A stretch of DNA of 64,000 nt from Imbricaverruca yamaguchii (lineage: Eukaryota > Arthropoda > Thecostraca > Neoverrucidae): NCBI GenBank assembly GCA_034440575.1, contig JAOTOL010001568.1, positions 1,748,001 to 1,812,000 on the forward strand. Reading direction: 5' to 3'. How positions within the stretch are numbered: the first letter of the stretch is position 1; every line of letters starts with the position of its first letter. The position numbers and the translations under genes are program-made. The notes beneath the pieces were generated by a model. The model was not told where the DNA came from. It was given only the letters and a program-made list of their open reading frames with translations, and searched no databases. This document shows, in pieces, positions 12,576 through 24,797 of this stretch.

Positions 12576-14021
12576 GCAATTACTAAAGGCATGTGCGGGT
12601 TATTTTGTTATACATCAATGGTAAGCTGAATCGCATCATAGCAGGTATTCTCAAACGCAGCCAGTTTTCCCGAATACAATAGTTCGGTACTGATGGTGCG
12701 ATTCAGTTGTCAGTGGTAGCAGTTAATATGAATGCAAAATTGATTAATAAGATCAAGATCAAATATAAGGCATAAAGACAAGGTCAATAATGTATAGGAT
12801 ATACACCAGGTTTTCACTTTGGTATTACCGCAAAACTACTCGCAATACCATAAATATAGAAGTAACTACAATGGTAAGCAAATAGCACCATAGGTTTACA
12901 CTCGCGGCCAGTTGTGAGAAAGGCCATGTGCATTATACATCGTGAACTGAGTGAGAAATACGTAATATTTAGAGCGTGCCAATTGTGATCTTAGAGCTAG
13001 CCAATACGAAAGGCTATCAGTTGGAAGTAACTCTCGATCTGAAATGAGACTAGAAAACATATATTGAGAAAGTGCAAATCGAGTGCAAATTCACTTGAGA
13101 TTCGTGCAATTTTATTATACACTGTAAACCAAATATACCACCCATGCCTTAATAAACAATGCACACGATAGTAGCATGGCATGCGTCGAGTTGCTTTACA
13201 ATGCAAAGGTTTATTTAATAGTGATAGACGTGCTGTAAATGGGCATTTCACGACCTGCACAGGTACACCGGGATAGTTCATTAATTATATCCGAAGCCTT
13301 GCCACGTAAATGAGCAAGGCGTACATCAATGTAAAGAACAAATTTATACCAAGTGGTTTAACTAGCACCTTCATTATGTTGGTAAGGTCACATGCTAAAT
13401 GTCTAGGGTGCTCATTGCAAGGATTAATGCACCAGTGTGGAACAAGTTTCTTACTTGAGTGATCATTTCAGCTTTTAAGATCTCATCACATGCCGGACGC
13501 ATGTCAAGTAACCACAGAGTGATTCATTGACAAGCTACAAGCCACAAATTCGTTTTCGACTCGTTCCGAAAATAGCGTGATGAACTTTCCAGACCACAAT
13601 TTTTTATTCAGCTTCAGAGTGAGGTAAAAGGGACTGCCAGTGCTAACCATAATGGTAAGCAGGGCTGTTGTTTTATATACTTTTGCGGTTGCAAGTGCCT
13701 CCTCAATGATACCTTTGCCCCTCCCCAAATGATATCAACCTTTAACACGGGACCCTATTGGGTGTGCCCCAATCCATTTATTCCTCCTGCCCATTGCCTT
13801 CCTACATTTTGCTTCTCCAATGATTTTCGGAAATCAACACCCGTGATGGTATTACATTTTGAACTGCAAGTGATGAGTGTTGGTCCAGCATGACATGATA
13901 TATATTTAGTATCATGAAGCAACTGATACAGAATTAGCGCAATTCCATAATATTTGAAAATTTGGATGGAAAATGGCACCACAGAAGAAATTAATACCTA
14001 CCCATTCTATGTGATGCTCAA
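12576..14021. other. No recognisable gene
   Basis: AT-rich sequence. Open frames are short and scattered on both strands. Confidence 0.5.
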
Positions 14022-15461
14022 TTATGCACTCTCATCTTGTGATACGCACACACAATTTGTGTTCCTTACTTAGGGACAAACTAAAATCCATGTTTGGCAA
14101 AGGAGTATTCTATTGTATTTTAACTAGCCTGGAGTTCCAACATCCTTCTATTCAAGTTCATAATTATATGTTTCATATGATTTTTATTGGTCGGCTTTGG
14201 GCCACTCTCCAGCATAAGTATAATTTTGGAACACTGTAGCAAAGCTTCGCCTCTCATATGCCTCTACAGTAATATGTTTTCATGTTTCCACAGTCAAGTT
14301 TTCATGGAAAATTTGTGTTACAAAAATCACTAAAACGTGGTCTGTTCATCCAATATATGCTTGGCTAGGTTACATAAGGTTAAGTTTTTTATTTGGAACA
14401 TGCTTGAAAAAAATGTTTTACATTTTTCCTGCTTTGTTTATTGCATGGGACGTTAGGGTAGGGTAGGTTAGGTTAGGTTAGGTGATGCTGCTTATAATTT
14501 TATATTATGTTTACTATTCAAAGCAACCTTTTTCATATCGTTTTTTATTCAACTGAAAAGTGTGTATTTGCAGGGGAGCATAAGTGGTCACACCACGTTA
14601 AGCACATTCGCAAACATTGCAGTGGAAAATATTACCATGAATTCAAAGCTAACCAATTCAAACACAAATTTACTGAAATGTATCATAACTTGATGGGCGA
14701 TATTCATGTTTCTCTGCACATGAACATACAATGACATATGTCATGCTATTGAGAAAAACATTCTACTGCATGAAATGCTTTGAAATCAAATGTGCATTTG
14801 CCATTTAACAAATACTCATTGTTCAGTTGGAAAGCAAAATAATACCAAAAAAGTGGCTTTGAGTTGCATAAAATTAACGTATAAAAGGAAAAAAGAGCAT
14901 CAGCCAACCTGACCTAGATTAACCTCCAACGTAATATAAGAAAACTAAATAATTTTTTAACAAGTACTATTTCTCAAACATTTTCCAATTTGTAAAACCT
15001 AGCGTAGTGCAGCCTAGCCAACCCTGTTTTGGATGACAAAAATCACATTGTGTGGGAAATTTGAAGTTTTTTTAAAATAAAGATTTCCGATAAAGGCTCG
15101 AATAACCTCACCTATCCTAACCAATCATAACCATTTTCTTTGCATTATTGGAGAAAGAAGTGAAGAGCTTGTCTCCCGAATACCTTAAAGCATAATAGTA
15201 TGAAATTTCTTACTGTGGAGAAACATGGCAGGTGAAGCTTTACTACAGTGTTCCAAAATAATACTTATGATGGAGTGTGTCATTAAACCAAACAAAAATT
15301 CCATATGGGACATAAACACATGACATTGAATAGAAGGATGTTAGGACTCCAGACTAGTTAAAATACAATAGAGTGCTCATTTCCCAAACATATGTATTTT
15401 ATTTTGTCCCTAAGAAAGGAACACAAATTGTATGTGCATATCACAAGATGAGAGTGCATAA
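14022..15461. mobile_element. 1.44-kb element with ~250-bp terminal inverted repeats
   Basis: The left end begins TTATGCACTCTCATCTTGTG and the right end is its reverse complement. The two arms align over about 250 bp (14022-14275 against about 15210-15461) with point changes and small indels; shared blocks include GGAACACTGTAG and CATCCTTCTATTCAA. The 0.95-kb middle has no transposase that I recognise, but holds a run of TTAGG units at 14453-14483. I see no clear target duplication. It is best described as a non-autonomous DNA transposon or foldback element of unknown superfamily. Confidence 0.8.
14453..14483. repeat. Interstitial TTAGG telomere-like repeat
   Basis: TTAGGGTAGGGTAGG followed by four GTTAG-phase units. 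TTAGG is the usual arthropod telomere unit. The run lies inside the inverted-repeat element above, so it may belong to that element and not mark a former chromosome end. Confidence 0.6.
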
Positions 15462-15573
15462 GTGCACTGTTTGTTTGTAGTTTAAAAAATATCAGCAACT
15501 CAAATGTGTCAGAGTTGGTTTCATCACATAAAAAGTAGCATCTCTCGCACCCTCCCAAGACGCTGCTCTCTCT

Positions 15574-16044
15574 CACTCTCTTTCTGTTTCCTCTCTCTCT
15601 CTATCTCTATTCTCTATCTCTCTATTCTCTCTATATCTCTATTCTCTTATCTCTTATCTCTATATCTCTATATCTCTTATCTCTATATCTCTTATCTCTA
15701 TATTCTATATCTCTATATATCTATATCTCTATATCTATATCTCTATATCTATATCTCTTATCTCTATTTATTCTATATCTTTTCTATCTCTATATCTCTA
15801 TTCTTATTTATCTTATATTCTCTCTATTCTCTATATATATCTCTTATCTCTCTCTATATTATCTCTATCTCTCTATATTCTCTCTATTTATCTATATTCT
15901 ATTTATATTTATTTTTATTTATATTTTTTTTATTTTTTATATTTATTTATTTATATATTATATTTATATTATATTATATATATTATATTATATATATCTT
16001 ATATTTATTTATATTTATATTATTTTATATTATTTATTTTTATA

Positions 16045-16083
<39 letters not shown>

Positions 16084-16256
16084 ATATCTCTCTCTATCTT
16101 TCTCTATCTCTCTCTATCTCTTCTCTATCTCTCTCTATCTCTTTATCTCTCTTCTCTTCTCTCTATTTCTATTTTTTTTTTTTATTTTTATATCTTTATT
16201 TATATATTTATTTTATATATTTTTTATATTTTTTTTATCTTCTATATCTCTCTATA

Positions 16257-16331
<75 letters not shown>
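15574..16331. repeat. Pyrimidine/TA-rich simple-sequence tract, ~760 bp
   Basis: A patchwork of (TCTCTA)n, (TCTATA)n and (TATTTA)n ending in (TC)n at about 16256-16331. There is almost no G on the plus strand. The 350-residue open frame spanning it is an artefact in its first ~280 residues; only its last ~75 residues, past 16332, are protein-like. Confidence 0.95.
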
Positions 16332-16334
<3 letters not shown>

Positions 16335-16556
16335 AAGGATACGACCACTCGAGGGGGGGACTGCAAACACAGAAATCCCACATGTGCTAAGTGTGTCGGC
16401 CCACACCACACCAACACCTGCAGCAGCGAAACGTGGCGATTCGTCGGATGCGGCGGAGACCATGGCTCCCGGGACAGGGCCTGCCCTCAGTGGGCGAAAG
16501 TGAAAGACATTCCGCGACTTATCCACTTAGAGGGCTGGACCCCGTCGCGAGAGTGA
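16332..16556 (+). pseudogene. Non-LTR retrotransposon gag (ORF1) zinc-knuckle remnant
   Basis: The frame has CAKCVGPHHTNTC, which is a C-x2-C-x3-H-x4-C zinc knuckle. It is followed by a second motif, GCGGDHGSRDRACP, which matches the third knuckle C-x2-C-x3-H-x6-C except that the first Cys is replaced by Phe. A degraded upstream knuckle (GGDCKHRNP) precedes them. This array order is typical of gag-like ORF1 of Jockey/I/R1-type LINEs, where the knuckles bind the element RNA. The 5' part is replaced by the pyrimidine tract, a TGA stops the frame at 16554, and no reverse transcriptase follows. It is therefore a short 5'-broken fossil. Assignment to a specific LINE clade is inference. Confidence 0.65.
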
Positions 16557-16849
16557 CGTGGTCACCGAGAGCCATCCACACAGACGCACACATTACATAC
16601 GGCTGCTCCACTGGAACCCATCGAATGCTCCAGGAGAACCCAGACATCCCGGCAATTATCATAAGCCCTATACTACAAAACACCACCAAAACCAAGACCA
16701 ATTTCCACCCAGCGCCCGAGTCTGAACGCTATGCTAAGTCAGAATGCATCGCAATGAGAGCCAGGCAGACATTTATGTTCGTGTTCTGGTGGCACGGTGC
16801 AAATAACTGCGTATTATGTATTTCAGTGTGGCTCCCAGGAGCATGATGA
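16557..16849. other. No recognisable gene
   Basis: Possibly a continuation of the degraded LINE, but no motif is recognisable. Confidence 0.4.
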
Positions 16850-16908
16850 TGATGATGATTATTATTGGGGTTTTAGGGTGCGTCAATCCATGCGGATCAT
16901 ATTGCACC
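16850..16908 (-). repeat. Stand-alone SINE/LINE 3'-tail module
   Basis: On the minus strand: GGTGCAATATGATCC, a spacer, GCACCCTAAAACCCC, then a (AAT)(CAT)n simple tail. It matches the SINE 3' module with GGTGC/GCACC replacing the GGCGC/GCGCC stem. No tRNA head precedes it. Confidence 0.6.
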
Positions 16909-17183
16909 AAAAGGAGCACGACAACATAGCATTATTACACTAAACCCGACCGTCTCCTTGAAGTCGTAAATATATATTTATTTATTTTTTTATTACTATA
17001 TTCTATCGAGATTGAGGTGTCGTGCACGATACTGCATCACTTCACGCAAATAACTGAACAACATTGGCGAAACCAGGAGGTGGTGGCACGGAATCCTGGC
17101 CCTTGGCCCCCAGGAGTTACTAGGGGCACTCTAGCTATTGTAGGGACACATCTATAATATGCAGTGGCTCCTGTGGGTTGCAG

Positions 17184-17367
17184 TGGGGCACACGAGCAGT
17201 GGTTAAGGTGTTGAGCTCTGAGTACCAAGGATGCAGGTTCAACACTCGAGCCACTCGGAACATTTTCCAATCCCGCAGCCCACCGGCGGAACAGTGCGGG
17301 CAGCGCCACCAAGCCGTGATCGTGCATAAGGTGCATCGTGAGCCACCAAATAAACAAACAAACAAAA
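17184..17367 (+). mobile_element. tRNA-derived SINE, third type (AAAC tail)
   Basis: The head has GAGCAGTGGTTAAGGTG, box A-like and closest to Ser/Leu tRNAs. A degenerate box B, GGTTCAACACTC, lies about 50 bp later. It ends AAATAAACAAACAAACAAAA. No clear target duplication is visible. Confidence 0.7.
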
Positions 17368-17580
17368 ACCAATCACAAGCCCAAAGTGAAGCAGGCAAAA
17401 CCTCATATGACTCATATCCGCCTTAGACTGGCCGTCCTGTTGCTATTCGCCCTTGGATTAGGGAGTTTCCTGACTCCAAACTTACATATAAGGCGGCGTT
17501 TAGGTAGTTCACTATGGCGGCGCTCAGCTACGGATGTTTAAACACCTGAGTCACAATGGAGCTGGCTGAGGTGTCTAGGA

Positions 17581-18168
17581 ATGGCCTCAGAACAGATTCA
17601 ACATGACAGCCGCCAAGTCATAAACATACCAGCCGCTGGCAGATACCTCTCCACCAGAGATGCAAATTCAGAACAGCCAGTGTGCAGTAACTGGATAATC
17701 ACAGGCCCCAAACCCGAGGCGCGGCTGGGGGAGTTCACCCTTATGAGTCAAAATACACTAGATCAAATGAAACATCTTTCGGATTTTTGTCACCCAAAAC
17801 AATACATTTTCGGCCTGCGAAGCGCGCCAAAACATGTCCCCTTTTCATTAATTTCTTTCTTCATTTTTTTCCTTGAAAATTCCGGCTGCGCCACTGCCCC
17901 GATAATTTGCACCGGCATTCTGCGTTCATACGCATATAGATGCACACACACTTCAGAAATTGCTGGTGCTGCCAAACCGGATTTAGAGTCCATTCTTTCC
18001 GTGTGCCACCAGACGATATGCTTTGTGGGACAATGCTCAATTGCGAAAATATTCATGTTGCACTGGCAAAACCAAAAGGATACAAGGCAACTAATTGAAA
18101 ATGAGCAAACAGAGCAGCTTAGGCTGGCAGATTCCAGACTGTTTCTTGCGCCGATCGCCATTGCGTAA
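17581..18168 (+). other. 195-codon open frame, unassigned
   Basis: An uninterrupted frame of 195 codons beginning MASEQIQHDSRQ. It has a hydrophobic, Phe-rich stretch near residue 85 (SLISFFIFFL) but no domain that I recognise. A 123-codon frame on the opposite strand overlaps it. There are no splice sites, polyadenylation context or homologous neighbour to support it, so chance or an old repeat is as likely as a gene. Confidence 0.2.
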
Positions 18169-18925
18169 ACACCGGATTTGATATCACTAGGTCAAACGAT
18201 AGCAGAACATCCAAGGATATCACCGACGTGGGCTTAGAAAGAGGTAACGTCATTTGCTATTGGCAGGAAGCGTCAGCGCAAGCTTGCTCCTGGCCAGGAT
18301 AGGTGTAGGAAGTAGTAGCCGGTAGCCAGCACTGATTTGGTTTCCGGACGTGTTCGTAAACTTCAAGTAATACTTTTCCGTCACTGGAGTTGGCATATTC
18401 GTCTAAAGAATTCGTTGACTGGGAGAGGGGTACATTCGAGCTTTCCCACCTTTCCTGGTCAGTGTAGCACCACTTTTCAATGGGGAGAGGGCACGCTCCC
18501 CTAATGCCGCCTCCCGGTGTCCCCTACCTTTTCAGTGGTGGTGCTGTCCTTCAGCATCGCCAACATTTTTATTCTCAGTATCCTGCTTTCTGCATGAGGA
18601 GTTATTATCAATATCTGGATGATCCTCGTGTAAAATTAGGCAGCATTTCAATACCACGGAACTGCATGTAATAAATAATTGCTCAGTAAATATCCTACAC
18701 ATATGCGGCTAAGTCGCGAAGTTTTCACCTTTTATCGACTAATATAAGCCATATCCATCGTTGATGAAATATCCAACACCAAATAAATCACACTGGCGAT
18801 AAGATCAGAAAATGTCAGTCCGCTAAAATCCACAAACTTAGAACAACCCAGTGACCGGCTGCAATTCCAAAGCCGGAAATCATATCTTCCCATGTTGTGC
18901 CGAATGTATTTTAAACATTGCGCCT
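18169..18925. other. No recognisable gene
   Basis: Spacer before the 35-bp minisatellite. No structure that I can name. Confidence 0.5.
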
Positions 18926-19525
18926 GCTACAGGGAGTGGTGTCGGAGCATTGCTTCCGACCGCTAAGGGGTGGTGTCGGAGCATTGCTTCCGACCGCTAC
19001 AGGGTGGTGTCGGGCATTGCTTCCGACCGTGGTGTCGGAGCATTGCTTCACCGCTAAGGGTGGTGTCCATTGCTCGACCGCTAGAGGTGTCGGACATTGC
19101 TTCCTAGGGGGTGGTGTCGGAGCATTGCTTCCGACCGCTACAGGGGTGGTGTCGGAGCATTGCTTCCGACCGCTATAGGGGGTGGTGTCGGAGCATTGCT
19201 TCCGACCGCTATAGGGGGTGGTGTCGGAGCATTGCTTCCGACCGCTATAGGGGGTGGTGTCGGAGCATTGCTTCCGACCGCTATAAGGGTGGTGTCGGAG
19301 CATTGCTTCCGACCGCTATAGGGGTGGTGTCGGAGCATTGCTTCCGACCGCTATAGGGGTGGTGTCGAGCATTGCTTCCGACCGCTATAGGGGGTGGTGT
19401 CGGAGCATTGCTTCCGACCGCTATAGGGGTGGTGTCGGAGCATTGCTCCGACCGCTAGGGGTGGTGTCGGAGCATTGCTTCCGACCGCTACAGGGGTGGT
19501 GTCGGGACACTGCTTCCGATTGCAT
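18926..19525. repeat. 34-37-bp hairpin-forming minisatellite, about 17 copies
   Basis: The unit is about GTCGGAGCATTGCTTCCGAC plus CGCTATAGGGGGTG. Each unit holds a near-palindrome in which GTCGGA pairs with TCCGAC across an 8-nt centre. Unit length varies mostly by the number of G residues in the GGGG run. The first few copies (18940-19110) are truncated and irregular. Confidence 0.95.
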
Positions 19526-19599
19526 GTGGTATGTAAATGGGTTCAACTCGTCATTCACCATGGGGCAGAGAACAAACAGCATCTGCTCATGATCACACA

Positions 19600-19935
19600 G
19601 GCCGAGGTACAAAATAGCAGCCAGACCTTACACACCAACGGAGGAACAAACTGGCAGCCTGGCCCAGTCCACAGACGGGACAGATAACCTGCACAATCCG
19701 TCCCGACGACGGAGGTACAAACTAGCGGCCTGGCCTAGTCCACAGACGGGACAGATAACCTGCACAATCCGTCCCGACGACGGAGGTGCAAACTAGCGGC
19801 CTGGCCTAGTCCACAGACGGGACAGATAACCTGCACAATCCGTCCCGACGACGGAGGTACAAACTAGCGGCCTGGCCTAGTCCACAGACGGGGCAGATAA
19901 CCTGCACAATCCGTCCCGACGAGGAACGGCAGTCG
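19600..19935. repeat. 71-bp minisatellite, about 4 copies
   Basis: ACAGACGGG recurs at 19671, 19742, 19813 and 19884, exactly 71 bp apart. Each unit contains the inverted pair GGGAC / GTCCC around AGATAACCTGCACAATCC. The array lies 75 bp from the preceding hairpin array. Confidence 0.95.
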
Positions 19936-20196
19936 CCTGAACAAACTGTCGGCAGTCGCCAACTCAGTCGCGGCGGTATAAGCTGACAGCTGGTCATAAT
20001 CGGCCACGACAGCCATGTCTACGTGATCCTTCGGCGTCGTTGAAGCGAAAGGGCACGAACACGGGCTCAGTCAATGGCGAGATGTCATCGCGGTGTACCA
20101 CACTGGCTGGCGGGAGCGAAAGGGCAGCGAGCCACGACCCACCGACCAGGGCCAGAGCAGGGGGGGGGGGGGGCACAGGGCGATCAATCCAGTGAG
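19936..20196. other. GC-rich spacer with poly-G run
   Basis: A poly-G run lies at about 20161-20174. A minus-strand frame with a hydrophobic start is open but has no confirmed ATG or splice sites. Confidence 0.4.
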
Positions 20197-20425
20197 TGAT
20201 TAAGTGAGTGAGTGAGTGGATGAGTGAGTGAGTGGATGAGTGAGTGCGTGGATGAGTAAGTGAGTGGATGAATAAGTGTGTCGATGAGTGAGTGAGTGGA
20301 TGAGTGAGTGCGTGGATGAGTGAGTGAGTGGATGAGTGAGTGAGTGGATGAATGAGTGTGTCGATGAGTGAGTGAGTGGATGAGTGAGTGTGTGAGCGAG
20401 TGAATGTGTGAGCGAGTGAGTGGGA
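20197..20425. repeat. (GAGT)n / (GGAT) simple repeat
   Basis: GTGAGTGAGTGAGTGGATGA repeats with occasional GTGC and GTCG variants. Confidence 0.95.
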
Positions 20426-21788
20426 GATCTTGAGATTTGAATAGTATGAAAAGGAAGTATCAAAGGAAAATTATATGCATATCAGTTGTGATTCAAGTAG
20501 CAAAAGGCACACCTGATGAACAAAGCTCATGAGAAAACTCTCACCAATGAGATATTAAAAATATCAAATTTTTTGACGATATCCGACAACTGTAAAGTTT
20601 CCAGTTTTCCTGGCTGATAACGACCTCCACGAGACCCTACTTGCGATGATTTAATGATGTCCAATGTCTAGCTTGTTGCCGAAAGTGGCCCTACATAAAC
20701 TGATAGGAGAGGGAATAAGGCGGGAAACAACTTTCCAACTCTTCTAGTCATAATTTTCTGAGTTCGACTTCTTCCTTCCTCGATCTTCCTCGATTTGATC
20801 ATGCGACATTTTGACAGTTAATATTTTGTGAAGTCGATATCTTGCGGTAACTATCTTTTGTGATGTCGATATGCATTGTGCCGATATTCTGCTTGACGAT
20901 GTTCCGCAGGCGATATTCAGCGTGCCACTATTTTACCACATAATCGGTTCATTCTGAATCGCGTACGAGCTGGAGTATGGAAATCGGAAGTTACTGAAGA
21001 CAAATGAAGAATATATCAACCATAGGGCAATTTCCAGGGGCGGTCGGCCCATGTAAGACACTAAGGCAGTGCTTCACCTGAGCTGGGAAGTATTTTTGTA
21101 TGCTATTTTCATAAAATGATGCTTTCATCCACTGGAAAATGACAAACTTGAAAAATGGAAACACATATGCATTGGTGACTCAAAATTATGGTGAAAATTT
21201 AAATTCATGTAAATTTACATCATTTACATCTTAGCTTCCAAACAGCTCTATCAACGGTCGGCAGAGGCTAGCCTCTCGCACATATCGCCATATAGTAAAT
21301 TTTCGTTTCATAACAAGCGCAGGGTAGGCCAGGGTCCTCCAATGTTGTTTCGCAATCGGTGACGTCACATGATCTGTACAATTGCTCTGTTTCGTAGGCG
21401 CTCCAGCGGAACTTCCGTGTTTCCCACACGATATTTCCGAACTTAAATACCATCGAAATTGGACAAAATGGGGCTAATTTGAAAGCTTGAAGAATCTTGT
21501 CCACGAATATCAGCCGTATTTTTCATAACACTAGGATTTTTCGCTTCGACCCACGTTGACTGCATTCATGTCAAGCGGATGTAATTATTCATGGAATCGC
21601 ATGGTGCCACGGGTAGTAGCAGTATGATGAGACAGGCCAACTGAAGATCACGGCCGGGTAGGAGGGGTAGGAGCAAGTAAGAGATAACTGTTGCAGCATA
21701 ATTCCTCCCCACTTGGTGCAGGGAGGTAAACAAGGGTGGGTGTACTGGGGGCGTGTGCCCCCATGGGAAGGTACCCAGGATTGGTACC
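20426..21788. other. No recognisable gene
   Basis: No coding motif or nameable repeat. Confidence 0.5.
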
Positions 21789-21800
21789 TATCCGGCCAGG

Positions 21801-21974
21801 GCCTATTGGGGACGAGTAACCTAGGGGTAAGTTTCTCGTTTCGCAATCGAAAGATTGTGAGTTCAAGACTCACTTGTCGCTACTCTTCGCCCGCGACCAA
21901 TCGGCGTGAGAGATTGGCGACGCTACATGACTCAACGGTCGATGTGTCGTAAAACCAATAACAAACAAACAACC
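21801..21974 (+). mobile_element. tRNA-derived SINE, copy 2, with target duplication
   Basis: Same family as 4860-5018, here on the plus strand: head GGGGACGAGTAACCTAGGGG, box B-like GAGTTCAAGACTCAC, the 3' module GGCGACGCTACATGACTCAA, and an AATAACAAACAAACAACC tail. It is flanked by TATCCGGCCAGG (21789-21800) and TATCCAGCCAGG (21975-21986), a 12-bp target duplication with one mismatch. Confidence 0.85.
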
Positions 21975-22195
21975 TATCCAGCCAGGAAAAGGCGGCAACA
22001 TTATATTTAGGCTACCGGCGGAGGCACCTATGCTGGTTGGAATAGCACGTCCTTATCACCCATGTACAGATATGGAATCTGCAGCTGGTTTTCAGGTAGA
22101 CTTTTAACATGGAGTACCATGGAGCATGCATTCCATCGATGTGGGGCTTCACATTAACTTCATGTATTTTGCACTCAAATAATCAAGAATAAGAA

Positions 22196-22543
<348 letters not shown>

Positions 22544-22760
22544 ACTTGTACTTCGTGCAAACCGAGGCCATTTTCTGTTTGCACACCTGACAACCGAGGA
22601 CGTGAGGTGTATAGCGAGGACATTTTTGACGTCCTCGGTTTTCAAACTTCGTCTGAAGCATTGCCAGATGCTCACCAGTCTCCAGACGGATTTTTTCGCC
22701 ATCCTCGGTTTTGACCATATATGTGACCGTGTGTGTCCAGCAGGTGTGTGTGTGTGTACT
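22544..22760. repeat. CCTCGGTTTT repeat element next to the GT tract
   Basis: CCTCGGTTTT occurs twice, with a 12-bp perfect inverted pair AACCGAGGACGT (22592-22603) and ACGTCCTCGGTT (22629-22640). A related block lies at 40330-40600, also abutting a GT tract. Confidence 0.55.
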
Positions 22761-23152
22761 ACGTAGACAAAGTGTGAGCAAGCCGAAAGTTACAGTGCAG
22801 ACGCGTCGCGCTCATGTTTGCAACTTGACACCACTCATGCTTGCAGCCTGCTGCAAGGCAGGACGGGCCGGTCGTCGGTAGGGTGCCGATTTGGCTTCCG
22901 CCGACTCGGCTGGCGGCGGTCGGCCGGCGACCGGCACACGCGTTTGTGGAAACCAATTGGCGCTTCGGTTAGGCCGATTTTTTACCAGTATTGTGGAATA
23001 GGACAGGGCTGAGGATTGGAGGTTAGGAGCTGCGACAGGTGTTATGGACATACTTTGCAATTGGTCGTTAGCGCAACAGAGGGTAGGAACACCTCGTGCG
23101 CCACATACAGATTTAAGCGAAGTACGTTTTGAAACATCTTTGGGTCTACATC
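22761..23152. other. No recognisable gene; GC-rich
   Basis: A CG-rich patch at about 22850-22960 has no supported frame. Confidence 0.4.
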
Positions 23153-23993
23153 TTAACCCGTCCCGTCTCGGGGGGGGTCTTCAACCGCCCCCCCCCCGTC
23201 AGGTTTTTCGCGGATAGCGGACGAACGGCGCGCGGCAGCGCGCCCAAATTTGGCATACCTTTTCCTACATCAATTTCACATGCTTATTCAGAAAATTTAG
23301 GTCCGGTCATCTAGGGTCAACGAGTTAGTCGAGGTCAAGTGAGGTCACCTCCAAAAAAGTTCATGCAGTCGTCACGCTTTAACGGATACAGATATTTTAA
23401 TGAAACTTTCAGCGTTTGCTTATCTTTACGGATGCAACAAAACGTACGAGTTGAATTTTTCATTTGTTTCGTTTTTGACTACATATACATTTTGCGTATT
23501 TGCCATATTGCAGTTCAGACACAGGATTCTGACTAAAGTAAGCATTTTGTATTAGTGCAAGTTGACTTCAAACAACATTTCTCGTTCTGCTCTACAGATT
23601 GGAAAAGGAAAATTAAAGACAACTTGAAAATTCCAAATTTTGAAATTTCAAAAAAAAAAAATTATCTTGGGGGGGGACATTATACCCCTGGTCGATTTCG
23701 TTGTCCTTTTCTCATTCGAAATACATTTTGTTTCTTTCATATATCCCCCAAAATGAACCCCCCAGAGTAAAAAAACATAATGTAAGTCATGAAAATCTAG
23801 CCCCCTTGGTGACGTCACTTTTGGGGAAAAATTTTTGGGGGTGGACCCAGACCCTACTCGTCGAGCGCTTTCCGATGACACCTCTTTCGTTTTCGTGCGA
23901 TGCTTAGTTTGAATTTTAGAGGGGGGATCTTCAACCGCCCCCCCCCCCCGTGACGGGGTGGGAGGATCTGACCGGAATGACGGCGCGGGTTAA
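23153..23993. mobile_element. TTAA family 1, copy A (~840 bp)
   Basis: It starts TTAACCCGTCCCGTCTCGGG and ends GACGGCGCGGGTTAA. Internal blocks shared with the other copies include CACGCTTTAACGGATA, CTCGTCGAGCGCTTTCC and GATGACACCTCTTTCG. TTAACCCG/CGGGTTAA is a terminal inverted repeat, and TTAA flanks are typical of piggyBac-type targets. It has no transposase frame. Its right TTAA (23990-23993) is also the left TTAA of copy B. Confidence 0.85.
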
Positions 23994-24797
23994 CCCGCGC
24001 TGTCTCAGAGGAGGAGGCGTGTTTTTTTTTCCATCCCTTAAGGTTTTCCGCGGATAGTAAAAAAAAATAAAAACGGCGCACGGCAGCCCGCCAAAATTCG
24101 GCATACCTATTCCCACATCAAGTTGTTATTTTGCGTGGAAATTTTGAAGTCGGGTCATTCACGGGGCCGAACTAGTCAAGGTCAAGTCAGGTCACCTCCA
24201 AAAATGTTCAACCAGTCGTCACACTTTAACGGGTAAAGATATTTGAATGCACTTTCAGCGTTTAATTTTATTTATGGACGCAACGAAACGCACCAGAGGT
24301 ATGGTTGAACTTTCGCCTTTTTCTGGCATATTTGTTTAGCATATTTGCCTATTGAGCCTAAAATCGAAAATTTTGGCTCAAGTAAGCAATTTGCATGAGG
24401 CGACGTTTACCTGAAACAACTTCTCTGAGTATGTTTTATCTATTAGAAACATAAAAAAGTATTTAAGAATTGAACTAAAAATTGAACAACATGAAAACAA
24501 TTGGTATATTTGGGTAGGCGAACATTTTGCACAATGCCAATTTCGTTTTTCTATTCTGATTCCAATTAATTTTTCCCCACGAAATTGAACTCCACAGAAC
24601 ATACATGACGTCAACCGTGACCACATAAACCCCCTCAGTAGGATGTTGGGGTGGTTTTTAGCCGTACTCGTCGAGCGCTTTCCAATGAGACATCTCTCGG
24701 TTTCGTGCGACGTTTGGTTTGGAGATTGGAGGGGTATATAATGAATCCCTCCTGAGACGGGGTGTGAGGATCTGACCGGAATGACGGGGAGGGTTAA
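23990..24797. mobile_element. TTAA family 1, copy B (~810 bp)
   Basis: It starts TTAACCCGCGCTGTCTCAGA and ends GGGAGGGTTAA. It carries the same order of internal blocks as copy A but is more diverged (for example TACTCGTCGAGCGCTTTCCA and AATGAGACATCTCTCGG). It lies head-to-tail with A through a single shared TTAA. Confidence 0.85.

Noticed and set aside
15504..16556. 350-residue Ser/Leu/Tyr-rich membrane protein
   Set aside because: The first ~280 residues are translated pyrimidine simple repeat. Only the zinc-knuckle tail is meaningful.
19600..19935. CRISPR-like direct repeats with inverted arms
   Set aside because: The full 71-bp unit is repeated, including the would-be spacer, so it is a tandem repeat.
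19994..20176. Minus-strand secreted-peptide-like frame with hydrophobic start
   Set aside because: It begins in a poly-C run without an ATG, is only 60 codons long, and has no cleavage or splice support.
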